This document shows positions 53,091 through 62,142 of a DNA stretch of 64,000 nucleotides, in pieces; the stretch's first letter is position 1, and every line of letters begins with the position of its first letter. The notes beneath the pieces were generated by a model. That model had not been told where the DNA came from. It did no database searches and worked only from the letters and a program-made list of their open reading frames with translations. The translations under genes and the position numbers were made by a program. This DNA comes from Segatella copri. GTDB lineage: Bacteria > Bacteroidota > Bacteroidia > Bacteroidales > Bacteroidaceae. The DNA is taken from contig NZ_JAPDUW010000001.1 in assembly GCF_026015295.1 (NCBI RefSeq), positions 2,713,501 through 2,777,500 of the forward strand. The letters are read 5' to 3'.

Positions 53091-55169
53091 TTATTTATCC
53101 AACACACTTAAATTCTGATAGAACCAGACGTTCATCTGATTAGCTCCACGATGATTCCAAGCATAGTAAGGAATCAGAGTCAACACATCGTTCTTGACAG
53201 ATACACCATTGGCACCCTCTTCCAGAATCTGGGCATCAGCCTTGATGGCCTTGACAGAGAAGGCAGGAGCACCCTTGGTCTCGGTGTTCTGAATGCTGTA
53301 GTTATCTACCAGCGAGAAGGCAGGCTTCTTGGCCATGACGGCACGGAGCACTGGCTCGTTCTGATTATCCACAGCCTCAGCACAATATACCAATGGTCCA
53401 CGCTCTACGGCAACCTTACCCTTATCATCTGCCACCTTGCCGTTAGCTACAACTGTACGGATAGGCATATCAAAATGGATACGGATTACATCGCCCTTCT
53501 TGATGTTCTTGACAGGCAGATAACCCTTGTTGGCATCGAGATCAGCCTCTACAGCCTTGCCGTTTACGGTTACTGTGTAAGCAGGCTTCTCTGCATCGCT
53601 ATACTTGTAAAGATCGCTAGGCACCACCTGGTTGCGAACCCATCCAGGAATACGGACCAGGAGGTTGGCATTCTTCACACCGCTCTTCTTCACAGCAATC
53701 TTGATGTCGCCGTTCCAAGGATACTCGGTAGTCTCCTCCAGAACCACATCCTTGCCATTCACCTTGATGGTAGATGTATTGCCGGCAAAGAGGTTTACAT
53801 AGATGTTGTTGTCCTTCACGCCATAGAGATAACCCGGAACGGAAGGGATGAAACGGCACAAGTTACTCGGGCAGCAGGCACATCCGAACCAAGGCTGGCG
53901 GGTAGTATTGCCATCGGCATTGAACTTGTACTTGCCATCGCTAGACAATGGGTTTGGATAGAAGAATCTACCACCGTCCATGCTCATACCAGATATGACA
54001 CCATTATATAAGGTACGCTCCATGCAGTCGATATACTTGCTCTCGCCGTGAAGCAGGAACATACGTTCGAAGAGGTAAACCATAGAGATGGCTGCACAAG
54101 TCTCGTTATAGGCAGTCATGTTTGGCAACTCATAGTTCTCGCCGAAAGCTTCACCTGCATGACGGGCACCTACACCACCTGTAAGATAGTATTTCTTGCC
54201 AACGATGTTCTCGAAAATACGGTCAATCACCTTCATATAGGCAGAATCCTTGGTCAGGGCAGCCACATCGGCAATACCGGCATACATATATCCGGCACGA
54301 ACTGCATGACCAACAGCCTCTTTCTGCTCCAAGATAGGAGCCTGGCTCTGAGAATATGGGTTGCGGATATGAGTCTTGCCACGATAATCGAGCAGATACT
54401 TAGCCTCATCCAGATACTTCTTCTCACCGGTCAAGGTATAGAGACGAGCCAAAGCCATCTCGGCAATCTGATGACCAGGAACGATGGTAGCCTGTCCTGC
54501 CTTAGGACCTACTTCCCTTACCACACAATCGGCATAGCGCTTGGCGATGTTCAGGAACTTGGTGCTACCCGTAGCCTGATAGTGGGCGCAGGCTGCATCT
54601 ACCATGTGACCGAGGTTGTAAAGCTCGTGACTCGCCTCCTCGTCCTTGACCCAACGCTTATTTCCCGACCACTGATGTGGATGCTTTGGGTTGATGGTAC
54701 GGGCGGTATAGAGATAGCCATCTGGCTCCTGTGCCGCAGCTACTACATCGAGCACGCTGTCGATGTAAGCCTTCAACTTCTTGTTCGGATAAGTCTGGAG
54801 GATGTAGCTGGCACCTTCGATGGTCTTATAAACATCGGTATCATCGAAAGAGAAGCCCATGAACTTGCTCACATCCCACTCCTTGGTATCCAAACCCGGG
54901 TGGTTAGGATGCTGCAAGGTATAAGCAGCCATCTCGAAGTTCTTGTAACGGTGCTCGCTTTCGCACTTGCTGAAAGCCAATGGCACGGTTACCTCTCGGG
55001 CTGCCTTCAGTCGGGCACCCCAGAAAGTATTCTGTGAAATCTTCACACTGGTGAAAGGAACCTGAGTAAATGGATAACCATTGCCCAATGTCTTTGCATT
55101 CTTCGCTATGGTTGGCACAACTACGGCTGCCGAAAGCAATACTGCAGAAATTAATCTCTTCATTTTCAA
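53091..55169 (-). CDS. Secreted beta-L-arabinofuranosidase (GH127)
   Basis: 692 aa. Signal peptide 'LISAVLLSAAVVVPTIA'. GH127 (formerly DUF1680) with an (alpha/alpha)6 barrel and C-terminal beta-sandwiches. The zinc/cysteine set seen in bifidobacterial HypBA1 is present: Glu356 and Cys358 ('AYNETCAAI'), Cys432 and Cys433 ('GCACCPSNLCRF'), with Cys432 as the expected nucleophile. It releases beta-L-arabinofuranose from plant glycans such as extensin or complex pectin side chains, in the periplasm. A -7 element TATCTTTG lies on the minus strand at 55220-55213. Confidence 0.92.
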   Translation of the reverse strand: MKMKRLISAVLLSAAVVVPTIAKNAKTLGNGYPFTQVPFTSVKISQNTFWGARLKAAREVTVPLAFSKCESEHRYKNFEMAAYTLQHPNHPGLDTKEWDVSKFMGFSFDDTDVYKTIEGASYILQTYPNKKLKAYIDSVLDVVAAAQEPDGYLYTARTINPKHPHQWSGNKRWVKDEEASHELYNLGHMVDAACAHYQATGSTKFLNIAKRYADCVVREVGPKAGQATIVPGHQIAEMALARLYTLTGEKKYLDEAKYLLDYRGKTHIRNPYSQSQAPILEQKEAVGHAVRAGYMYAGIADVAALTKDSAYMKVIDRIFENIVGKKYYLTGGVGARHAGEAFGENYELPNMTAYNETCAAISMVYLFERMFLLHGESKYIDCMERTLYNGVISGMSMDGGRFFYPNPLSSDGKYKFNADGNTTRQPWFGCACCPSNLCRFIPSVPGYLYGVKDNNIYVNLFAGNTSTIKVNGKDVVLEETTEYPWNGDIKIAVKKSGVKNANLLVRIPGWVRNQVVPSDLYKYSDAEKPAYTVTVNGKAVEADLDANKGYLPVKNIKKGDVIRIHFDMPIRTVVANGKVADDKGKVAVERGPLVYCAEAVDNQNEPVLRAVMAKKPAFSLVDNYSIQNTETKGAPAFSVKAIKADAQILEEGANGVSVKNDVLTLIPYYAWNHRGANQMNVWFYQNLSVLDK

Positions 55170-55212
55170 ATAGGTTTTATTAATTTAATATTATTGTTTG
55201 TTATTTCGGTTG

Positions 55213-55220
55213 CAAAGATA
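55213..55220 (-). promoter_or_regulatory. -7 element of the GH127 gene
   Basis: TATCTTTG on the minus strand, 44 bp before the ATG at 55169. No TTTG at the right -33 distance. Confidence 0.6.
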
Positions 55221-55312
55221 AGAAAACTTTCCGACTATAGTGTATAATAAACAACAAAAAGCAGGTAATTATCAGTCAAACACCTATATTTATATCATAT
55301 TTAACGCTTTTT

Positions 55313-55344
55313 TTTGTTACAATCGTTTTTTTATCTTACCTTTG
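55313..55344 (+). promoter_or_regulatory. Promoter of the HAD phosphatase gene
   Basis: TTTG (55313-55316), a 20-bp spacer and TACCTTTG (55337-55344), a full consensus 34 bp before the ATG at 55378. It is divergent from the GH127 promoter. Confidence 0.8.
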
Positions 55345-55377
55345 CAGTCAAATTAGAAATACAATAATATATCAAAT

Positions 55378-56202
55378 ATGAATCATCTTCCATACCGTGC
55401 CATCGCCCTTGATCTGGATGGCACCCTGACCAACCACGACAAGGTGGTTACCCCGAAAACCCGCGAAGCGCTGCTCCAGGCAGAAGCCGAGGGTGTTGTT
55501 ATCATCCTTGCTTCAGGCAGACCGACCTACGGCATCGAACCGGTGGCGGAATGTCTGGAACTGGATAAGCGAGGCGGATACATCCTATCTTATAATGGCG
55601 GCAACATCGTGAATGCCAAGACTGGCGAAAAACTCTTCGCCCAGTTCCTGCCTGATGAGGTGATACCTATATTATATAGGTACGCGAAGGAGAAGAACCA
55701 TGCCCTGCTGGGATATGCCGGCAACGAGATTATCACCGAGATGCCCGACGACCAGTATGTGAAGGAAGAATCGCGTATCAACAAGATGAACATCCGAAAG
55801 GTAGAAAACCTGTTCGAAGCCCTGGAGCCTCACCCTACCAAGCTCCTCATGACAGGCGACCCGGCAGATATGCTCAAGGCAGAAAACGAGCTTTCAGAGA
55901 TTCTGGGCGACAGGATGGACATCTTCCGCTCAGCCCCATTCTTCCTGGAACTGGTTCCTAAAGGCATCGACAAGGCAAAGTCCCTGCTCCGCCTTCTGTC
56001 GAAAATCAATCTCACCCCAGCCGATATGATTGCTTTCGGAGATGGCTACAACGACCTGAGCATGCTGAAACTGGCAGGTATGGGTGTAGCCATGCAGAAT
56101 GCAGCACCAGAGGTTAGAGCCGAAGCCGACTACATCACGCTTTCCAATGAAGAAGATGGCATAGCTGCTGCTTTGGAACATTTCTGTAAAAAGGATTTTT
56201 AA
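55378..56202 (+). CDS. HAD phosphatase, Cof/YbjI subfamily
   Basis: 274 aa. Motif I 'IALDLDGTLTNHDK' (Asp nucleophile near residue 12), motif II 'VIILASGRPTYG', a C2B cap domain (about 85-195), motif III Lys in 'KGIDKAKSLLRLL' and motif IV 'MIAFGDGYNDLSMLKLAGMG'. Such enzymes dephosphorylate sugar phosphates or cofactors such as FMN; the substrate is not decided. Cytoplasmic. Its stop codon begins the inverted-repeat element that ends at the GH97 stop. Confidence 0.92.
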   Translation: MNHLPYRAIALDLDGTLTNHDKVVTPKTREALLQAEAEGVVIILASGRPTYGIEPVAECLELDKRGGYILSYNGGNIVNAKTGEKLFAQFLPDEVIPILYRYAKEKNHALLGYAGNEIITEMPDDQYVKEESRINKMNIRKVENLFEALEPHPTKLLMTGDPADMLKAENELSEILGDRMDIFRSAPFFLELVPKGIDKAKSLLRLLSKINLTPADMIAFGDGYNDLSMLKLAGMGVAMQNAAPEVRAEADYITLSNEEDGIAAALEHFCKKDF

Positions 56203-56300
56203 AAGTAAAAAGGTAAAAAAGTAAAAAGGTAAAAAAGCCTAGCGGGGTATAATCTCCCTAGTTTCTTTTTACCTTTTTACTTTTTTACCTTTTTACTTTT
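56201..56300. repeat. Inverted tandem-repeat hairpin between convergent genes
   Basis: Left arm 56201-56237 is AAAAGTAAAAAGGTAAAAAAG-type 16-mers; right arm 56265-56300 is its inverse. The core contains GCCTAGCGGGG and CCCTAG. The arms run from the HAD stop into the last codons and stop of the GH97 gene. It would act as a strong hairpin with T-runs in both directions. Confidence 0.85.
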
Positions 56301-58254
56301 CAACAATCAGTCCACCCTTAGGCTGCATGACTACCTTCAGGTTTCCCTTCTTATCCACCTTTACGGTCTTCATCTGCGATACTGGCCAGAGAGCCTTCTT
56401 GTCCTTGCTGGCTGTTTCATGATAATAGGTAACGCTCTTGCCGGCAAGCATTGGCAGATTCAGGGTGAGCTTCATCACCTGGTCGGTGCCGTTCAAACCG
56501 GCAACATACCATTTATCACCATGGCGACGGGCAACAACGGCATATTTTCCAGGATAACCGGCGATGAACTTAGTCTCATCCCAGGTTGTAGGAACGCTCT
56601 TCAGGAAATCAATCTCGTGCTGAGGAAGCTCAGAGAGATTGTTCGGATAGATGGCGATACATTGGATAGCAGCCTGGTTAATGATAGCCGAAGCCATCTC
56701 GAAAACATCGGTGGTATAACGGCGATGACGACTCTTGTTATCCTTAGAGAGATACTTGTTCATGATGGTACCACCCCAATCCATCGCAGCCACGGCGTTG
56801 CGGCAGAATGGATGCATGGTCAGTTCAAAAGCCTCCTGCTTGGCATGATAATCAGAGAAGAATACATTCTCCGAAGCCAGTACAGCCTCGCTCGATACAT
56901 AGTTAGGATACATGCGCTCCCAACCTCTTGGCAGGGTGCAGCCATGGAAGATAACCTGAATGCCATAATCGTTGGCATCGCTCAGGATGTCTTCATACTG
57001 CTGCATGGTATGCTGCTTGTCGCCACCAAAGAAATCTACCTTGATGCCCTTGATGCCGATACTCTTCATCCAGGCCATCTCCTTCTTGCGAGCTACGATG
57101 TTATCCATGATGCCACGAGGACCCTGAGGTGCATCGTTGGCCACACCATTGGAATTATACCAGAGCATCAGACTCACATTCTTGCTCTGCGCATACTTGC
57201 TCAACTCTGCTATCTTGTCTCTACCAATCTGGGTATCCCAGAGCGCATCAACCAGCACATATTCATATCCCATGGTAGCAGCCAGGTCGATGAACTGCTT
57301 CTGGTCGTTATAGTTGCAGGATTCATCCTGCCAGATGAGCCAGCTCCAGGCATACTTGCCTGTTCCGTATTTCTGGGAAGCCTCGAATCTTGGCTCTACC
57401 ACATCGTATGGAATGGTGGTCTCTACCAGAGGCTTCAGATCAGAACCCACGGTAATGGTACGCCAAGGAGTGGAACCCGGAAGAATGAAAGCTGCCGATG
57501 TAGAACCGATGCCATCAGCCTCCTTCTCCATAGGGAAGGCTACCTGATAACCCTTTGCAGCATCATAATCGCTGATGTGACAACCCGGATAGTTGCCATG
57601 AGTACCCGTCTCGCTGACCAAAACCCAGCCATCGCCGCCTACCTTGAAGAGGCAAGGGAAAGTATAGCCATGACCATAACCCGACTTGGCTGTAAGAGGC
57701 TGATCCACCTTATAATCTTCTTCATAACTTGGTTTGGTACGGGCAAAACCGATGAGCGGATCCGACTGTGGACAGAGGTAAGTGGTGGTTACCTTAGGAA
57801 GATTGAAAGCAGTCTTCTCCTCATTCACGATGAGATGCTGAGCCTTCAGTTGATCAAAAGTATAACGGAATGCCACATCATTGTTGCTTACATTGAAGGT
57901 AACCGTCATCGGCTGCTTCTTACCGTTGATGTATGTCACGTTGAGCTGGTTGGCATGATAATCTACATGCGAAACCTTGGCGGTGCGGAGGTCATAGCTC
58001 TTCTCCACCTTTATCTCATTCTTGCCCTGATAGGTCAAGCCCTGACTGAAATCGCCTACATTGGCAAGGAGTCCGAGCTGTGATTCCTCCATCATTCGCT
58101 TGCCTGCATAGTCGATGGAATAATAGAGTTTGCCATCGCGGTCTTCTACCACGACATTCAACTTACCATCAGGAGAACTGACAGTATTCTTCTCTGCGTA
58201 TGCACCGATGCTTGCCATCAATGCCAGCGCTACTGCTAAAACGTTTTTCTTCAT
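56293..58254 (-). CDS. GH97 glycoside hydrolase, probably retaining alpha-galactosidase
   Basis: 653 aa. Signal peptide 'MKKNVLAVALALMASIGAYA', an N-terminal beta-supersandwich (about 25-285), a catalytic TIM barrel (about 290-560) and a C-terminal beta domain. 'GIKVDFFGGDKQHTM' places Asp407 at the nucleophile position of the retaining branch (as in BT1871), and Glu456 ('YPNYVSSEAVLA') is a candidate acid/base. The inverting SusB branch uses glutamates instead. So alpha-galactosidase activity is more likely than alpha-glucosidase. Periplasmic; it fits galactose-containing plant glycans. Confidence 0.9.
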   Translation of the reverse strand: MKKNVLAVALALMASIGAYAEKNTVSSPDGKLNVVVEDRDGKLYYSIDYAGKRMMEESQLGLLANVGDFSQGLTYQGKNEIKVEKSYDLRTAKVSHVDYHANQLNVTYINGKKQPMTVTFNVSNNDVAFRYTFDQLKAQHLIVNEEKTAFNLPKVTTTYLCPQSDPLIGFARTKPSYEEDYKVDQPLTAKSGYGHGYTFPCLFKVGGDGWVLVSETGTHGNYPGCHISDYDAAKGYQVAFPMEKEADGIGSTSAAFILPGSTPWRTITVGSDLKPLVETTIPYDVVEPRFEASQKYGTGKYAWSWLIWQDESCNYNDQKQFIDLAATMGYEYVLVDALWDTQIGRDKIAELSKYAQSKNVSLMLWYNSNGVANDAPQGPRGIMDNIVARKKEMAWMKSIGIKGIKVDFFGGDKQHTMQQYEDILSDANDYGIQVIFHGCTLPRGWERMYPNYVSSEAVLASENVFFSDYHAKQEAFELTMHPFCRNAVAAMDWGGTIMNKYLSKDNKSRHRRYTTDVFEMASAIINQAAIQCIAIYPNNLSELPQHEIDFLKSVPTTWDETKFIAGYPGKYAVVARRHGDKWYVAGLNGTDQVMKLTLNLPMLAGKSVTYYHETASKDKKALWPVSQMKTVKVDKKGNLKVVMQPKGGLIVEK

Positions 58255-58301
58255 TTCCAGATAAAAGTAATTAGTTTATTTGTTACTATGTTTTTATGCC
58301 G

Positions 58302-58332
58302 CAAAGTTAAGCAATATTATCGAATAAACAAA
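58302..58332 (-). promoter_or_regulatory. Promoter of the GH97 gene
   Basis: Minus-strand TTTG (58332-58329), a 19-bp spacer and TAACTTTG (58309-58302), 48 bp before the ATG at 58254. Confidence 0.8.
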
Positions 58333-58348
58333 AATTAAACCGAATTAT

Positions 58349-58379
58349 TTTGTATTTTCTTCAAATAATAGTAACTTTG
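58349..58379 (+). promoter_or_regulatory. Promoter of ilvA
   Basis: TTTG (58349-58352), a 19-bp spacer and TAACTTTG (58372-58379), 32 bp before the ATG at 58411. The two divergent promoters are only about 16 bp apart. Confidence 0.8.
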
Positions 58380-58410
58380 CACGAAATAAACTATACACAT
58401 ATCAGCAGTT

Positions 58411-59610
58411 ATGTTACAACTTGACAATTTCTATAAGGCTCGCTTCGTGCTGAGCAAGGTAATAAGAAAGACTGAGCTGGTTCACACGCCAAGAATCAAC
58501 CCAGAGAGTGATGTTTATTTGAAGCCAGAGTGCCTGCAGAAGACCGGTTCGTTCAAGATTCGTGGTGCTTACTATAAGATTTCACAACTCACCGATGAAG
58601 AAAAGAAGAAGGGTGTAATAGCCTGTTCTGCGGGCAACCATGCACAGGGTGTAGCTCTCGGTGCCACCGCCATGGGAGTGAAGAGTCTTATCTGTCTGCC
58701 TGAAGGCGCTCCTATCTCTAAGGTAGAAGCAACCAAGCGACTGGGTGCTGAAGTCTGTCTGGTACCTGGCGTTTACGATGATGCCTACCAGAAGGCGCTG
58801 GAACTGAAAGATGAGCATGGCTACACCTTCGTTCATCCTTTCGATGATGAGAACGTCATTGCAGGTCAGGGCACCATCGGTCTGGAGATTCTCGACCAGT
58901 TGCCAGATGTAGAAGCTGTCGTCGTTCCTGTAGGTGGCGGCGGACTTATCTCTGGTGTAGCCTTTGCCATCAAGTCGCTGAATCCTAACGTCAAGGTATA
59001 TGGTGTTCAGGCAGAAGGAGCAGCAAGTATGGTACAGAGTCTGCACGATCATAAACAGGAGAAGTTGCCTTCTGTAGCGACCGTTGCTGATGGTATTGCC
59101 GTAAAGGAACCGGGCAAGATTACTTTTGAAACCTGCTCCAACTATGTTGACGAAATCGTAACCGTGAGCGAGGATGAGATTTGTGCAGCCATCCTGAAAC
59201 TCATAGAGAGTGAGAAGATGGTAGCCGAAGGCGCCGGTGCGGCCAGTGTGGCAGCCGTGATGTACAACAAGGTTCCGGTGAAGGGCAAGAAAACCATCTG
59301 CGTGGTAAGCGGCGGTAATATCGACGTAACCATCCTGAACCGCGTCATCACCCGTGGTCTTGCCAAGAGCGGCCGTCTCTGCACCATCGAGATGGAGCTG
59401 GATGACAAACCGGGCGAATTGGTAGAGGTCTGCTCTGTCATCGCCGGATTGGGCGGTAATATCACCGGTGTTCACCACGACCGTTCAGCCAACCGCAACA
59501 AGGTGAATGCCTGCGTGCTCCGCCTCACCATGGAGACTCGCGACGAGGAACACGTAAAAGAAATCAAGGAGGCTTTGGAATCAAAGGGATTCCATCTCTG
59601 GATAGTATAA
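58411..59610 (+). CDS. ilvA: Threonine ammonia-lyase (threonine deaminase)
   Basis: 399 aa. PLP enzyme converting threonine to 2-oxobutanoate and ammonia, the first step to isoleucine. PLP lysine in 'KTGSFKIRGAYYKISQL', 'ACSAGNHAQGVALGA', the glycine loop 'VVPVGGGGLISG' and a single C-terminal ACT-type regulatory domain ('CTIEMELDDKPGELVEVCSV'). The length and single ACT domain match the short ilvA/TdcB-like group of Bacteroidota rather than the 514-aa E. coli IlvA. Cytoplasmic, own promoter and terminator. Confidence 0.93.
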   Translation: MLQLDNFYKARFVLSKVIRKTELVHTPRINPESDVYLKPECLQKTGSFKIRGAYYKISQLTDEEKKKGVIACSAGNHAQGVALGATAMGVKSLICLPEGAPISKVEATKRLGAEVCLVPGVYDDAYQKALELKDEHGYTFVHPFDDENVIAGQGTIGLEILDQLPDVEAVVVPVGGGGLISGVAFAIKSLNPNVKVYGVQAEGAASMVQSLHDHKQEKLPSVATVADGIAVKEPGKITFETCSNYVDEIVTVSEDEICAAILKLIESEKMVAEGAGAASVAAVMYNKVPVKGKKTICVVSGGNIDVTILNRVITRGLAKSGRLCTIEMELDDKPGELVEVCSVIAGLGGNITGVHHDRSANRNKVNACVLRLTMETRDEEHVKEIKEALESKGFHLWIV

Positions 59611-59643
59611 CCGTGCAGAGACTTACAAAAATCCATAAAATAT

Positions 59644-59685
59644 AAAAAGAGGGTGCGCCGTCAGTTGATAGCGCATCCTCTTTTT
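59644..59685. terminator. Bidirectional terminator of ilvA and the GH3 gene
   Basis: A 15-bp stem AAAAAGAGGGTGCGC/GCGCATCCTCTTTTT (59644-59658/59671-59685, one G-T pair) with A- and T-runs on both sides. Confidence 0.9.
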
Positions 59686-59749
59686 ATATATCATTAAAAG
59701 CTTTATTACCATCAAGCTCTTTTGTTATTGAGCTTTATCTTTAATAGAG

Positions 59750-62095
59750 CTACTTTACTTCCTTGAGCAAGCAAGGGCGAACCTTCTCGGTTACACCAGC
59801 TTCCTCAGTAATCACGGTAGTGAGAGGCTTGAGATCGGCAGCATTCTTTGCCACCATCACCTTGTAATCACCAGCCTCAACCTGCCACTGACTATCAACC
59901 TCATTGAAAGAAGCCAGGTTCTTGTATGGGATGTCGATAGTAACTGTCTCCGACTCACCAGGCTGCAAATTCTTAGTCTTGGCGAAACCACGGAGTTCCC
60001 TGGTTGGTTTATCCATATCCTTGCCAGGAGCAGCCACATATACCTGAACCACTTCCTTACCAGCTACCTTACCAGCATTCTTCACTGTCACCAGGACCTT
60101 GATATTGCCCTGTGCATCCTTCGTTACCACAGGTTTGCCATACTTAAAGGTGGTATAGCTCATACCATAACCAAAAGGATAAGATACAGGTACATTCTTA
60201 GTCTGGTAATAACGATAACCTACATAAACGCCATCATTATACTCGGTGTAATCCACATTCTTCACGTCACCCTTGCTACCGATGCCCTTGCCCATAAACA
60301 TGCCAATCACATCGTCAACCTTGACAGTCTCAGGGTTAGGGAAATCAGCCTTAGAAGGAACATCATTATAACTTACAGGCCATGTCATAGGAAGACGACC
60401 AGAAGGATTCTCCTTACCCGACAAGATGTCGGCAACACAGTTACCACCCTCCTGACCAGGCAACCAAGACAACAATACAGCATCAGGACCACCAATCCAA
60501 CTCTTGGTCTCAATAACGCCACAAACATTCAAGATGACAACCACCTTCTTACCGGCCTTATGGAAAGCGTTGCAAACGCCAGAAATCATATCCTTCTCCT
60601 CCTTGGTGAGATTGAAGCTATCAGAAATCTTTCGATCCAAGAACTCACCAGACGACTTACCAATAGTGATGATTGCCATATCGTTGTTCTTGACGGCAGC
60701 AGACATATTCAATTCAGCAAGGCTCATCTCTGGGATGAAGTGACCAGGCAAGAAAGCCTCCAAAGGATTCTTTGGCTTTGGCAAGTTTGCCTTTGCCTTT
60801 GGAGCATACTCTATGTATGCCTTCTGGATGTCGCCATCCACCTGATAGCCAGCATTCTTCAAACCATCCAACAAGCTTACCACATAAGCATGGTTTACAT
60901 TGCCAGAACCAGTACCACCAGCTATGAAATCATAAGAAGTATTGCCGAAGAGGGCTATGTTCTTAATCTTCTGAACGAGTGGCAATACATTCTTGTTATT
61001 CTTCAACAACACCATTCCCTCGGTAGCGGCATTGCGAGCCACCAAAGCATGTCCCTTCAAATCAGGGTTATTGTCGGCAACATACTGCTTGAAACGAGGA
61101 GTCTGCATGATATACTCCAAGATATGGCGTACATTGCGGTCGAGGATTTCCATCGACAGGCGACCATTGAGCACAGCCTTGCGAATCTCCTTCACCTGGT
61201 CTGCCTTACCTGGCATCAACAGGTCGTTACCCGCTTCCATCTGGGCAGCTGCGCTAAGACCACCAAACCAGTCGGTCATCACCATGCCCTTGAATCCCCA
61301 CTCATGGCGAAGGATCTCTGTTATCAAGTCACAACGCTCACTAGACATCGTACCATTGATGAGATTGTAAGAAGTCATCACTGTCCAAGGCTGAGCCTCC
61401 TTGATAACGATTTCGAAAGGTTTCAAGTAAATCTCACGGAAAGTACGTGGATTACCGATAACATTGTTACGAGTACGATTGGTCTCCTGGTTGTTCAGTG
61501 CGAAGTGCTTCAACGAAGTACCGACATCGTTGCTCTCGATACCATTCACCATAGCAGCACAAATGGTACCAGCCAACAATGGATCTTCTGAATAATACTC
61601 AAAGTTACGACCACAAAGAGGATTACGCATAATATTGGTAGCAGGTGCCAACAAGACATCTACGCCATAATGCTTCACCTCGTCTCCCATAGAGGTACCT
61701 ACGGAATACACCAAGTCTTTGTTCCAGGTAGAGCTCATCACAGTAGCCACAGGGAAGTGGGTACAGTAGAACGTCTTGTCGGTATTCTTGCGCTTAGGGT
61801 CGATGCGGAGACCAGCAGGGCCATCGGCAACAACCGTAGCAGGAATGCCCAAACGCTCGATACCATTCACCTGACCTGCGGCACCCTGTACCAACTGACC
61901 CTGGTTACCAATGGTAGCCTCCATCTGGCTCTCATACTTACCCGTAGAACCTACCACCAACTGAATCTTCTCATCAAGAGTCATCGCATTGATGACATCC
62001 TGGATAGGAGACACACCCAACTTTGGGTTCTGTGCTTGGACTACGAAAGTCGCAGAAAAAAGCACACATGAAGAAACTAAAATCTGTTTTATCAT
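59750..62095 (-). CDS. Secreted GH3 beta-glucosidase/xylosidase-like enzyme
   Basis: 781 aa. Signal peptide 'VSSCVLFSATFVVQAQ'. GH3 TIM barrel (about 40-330) with nucleophile Asp275 ('KGMVMTDWFGGLSAA'), 'HFALNNQETNRTR' substrate loop, the alpha/beta sandwich domain (about 375-620, 'ITIGKSSGEFLDR') and a C-terminal fibronectin III-like domain ('GKVAGKEVVQVYVAAPGKDM'). It hydrolyses beta-linked glucose or xylose ends; the exact sugar is not set by the motif. It follows the broken esterase gene by 47 bp, so probably in one operon. Confidence 0.93.
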   Translation of the reverse strand: MIKQILVSSCVLFSATFVVQAQNPKLGVSPIQDVINAMTLDEKIQLVVGSTGKYESQMEATIGNQGQLVQGAAGQVNGIERLGIPATVVADGPAGLRIDPKRKNTDKTFYCTHFPVATVMSSTWNKDLVYSVGTSMGDEVKHYGVDVLLAPATNIMRNPLCGRNFEYYSEDPLLAGTICAAMVNGIESNDVGTSLKHFALNNQETNRTRNNVIGNPRTFREIYLKPFEIVIKEAQPWTVMTSYNLINGTMSSERCDLITEILRHEWGFKGMVMTDWFGGLSAAAQMEAGNDLLMPGKADQVKEIRKAVLNGRLSMEILDRNVRHILEYIMQTPRFKQYVADNNPDLKGHALVARNAATEGMVLLKNNKNVLPLVQKIKNIALFGNTSYDFIAGGTGSGNVNHAYVVSLLDGLKNAGYQVDGDIQKAYIEYAPKAKANLPKPKNPLEAFLPGHFIPEMSLAELNMSAAVKNNDMAIITIGKSSGEFLDRKISDSFNLTKEEKDMISGVCNAFHKAGKKVVVILNVCGVIETKSWIGGPDAVLLSWLPGQEGGNCVADILSGKENPSGRLPMTWPVSYNDVPSKADFPNPETVKVDDVIGMFMGKGIGSKGDVKNVDYTEYNDGVYVGYRYYQTKNVPVSYPFGYGMSYTTFKYGKPVVTKDAQGNIKVLVTVKNAGKVAGKEVVQVYVAAPGKDMDKPTRELRGFAKTKNLQPGESETVTIDIPYKNLASFNEVDSQWQVEAGDYKVMVAKNAADLKPLTTVITEEAGVTEKVRPCLLKEVK

Positions 62096-62142
62096 TGTCT
62101 ATACCTTATTTTATTAAACTATTACTTGAAAAACTTATTTTA

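Noticed and set aside
58302..58379. Regulatory link between GH97 and ilvA
   Set aside because: Two ordinary divergent promoters placed close together; no shared operator is visible.
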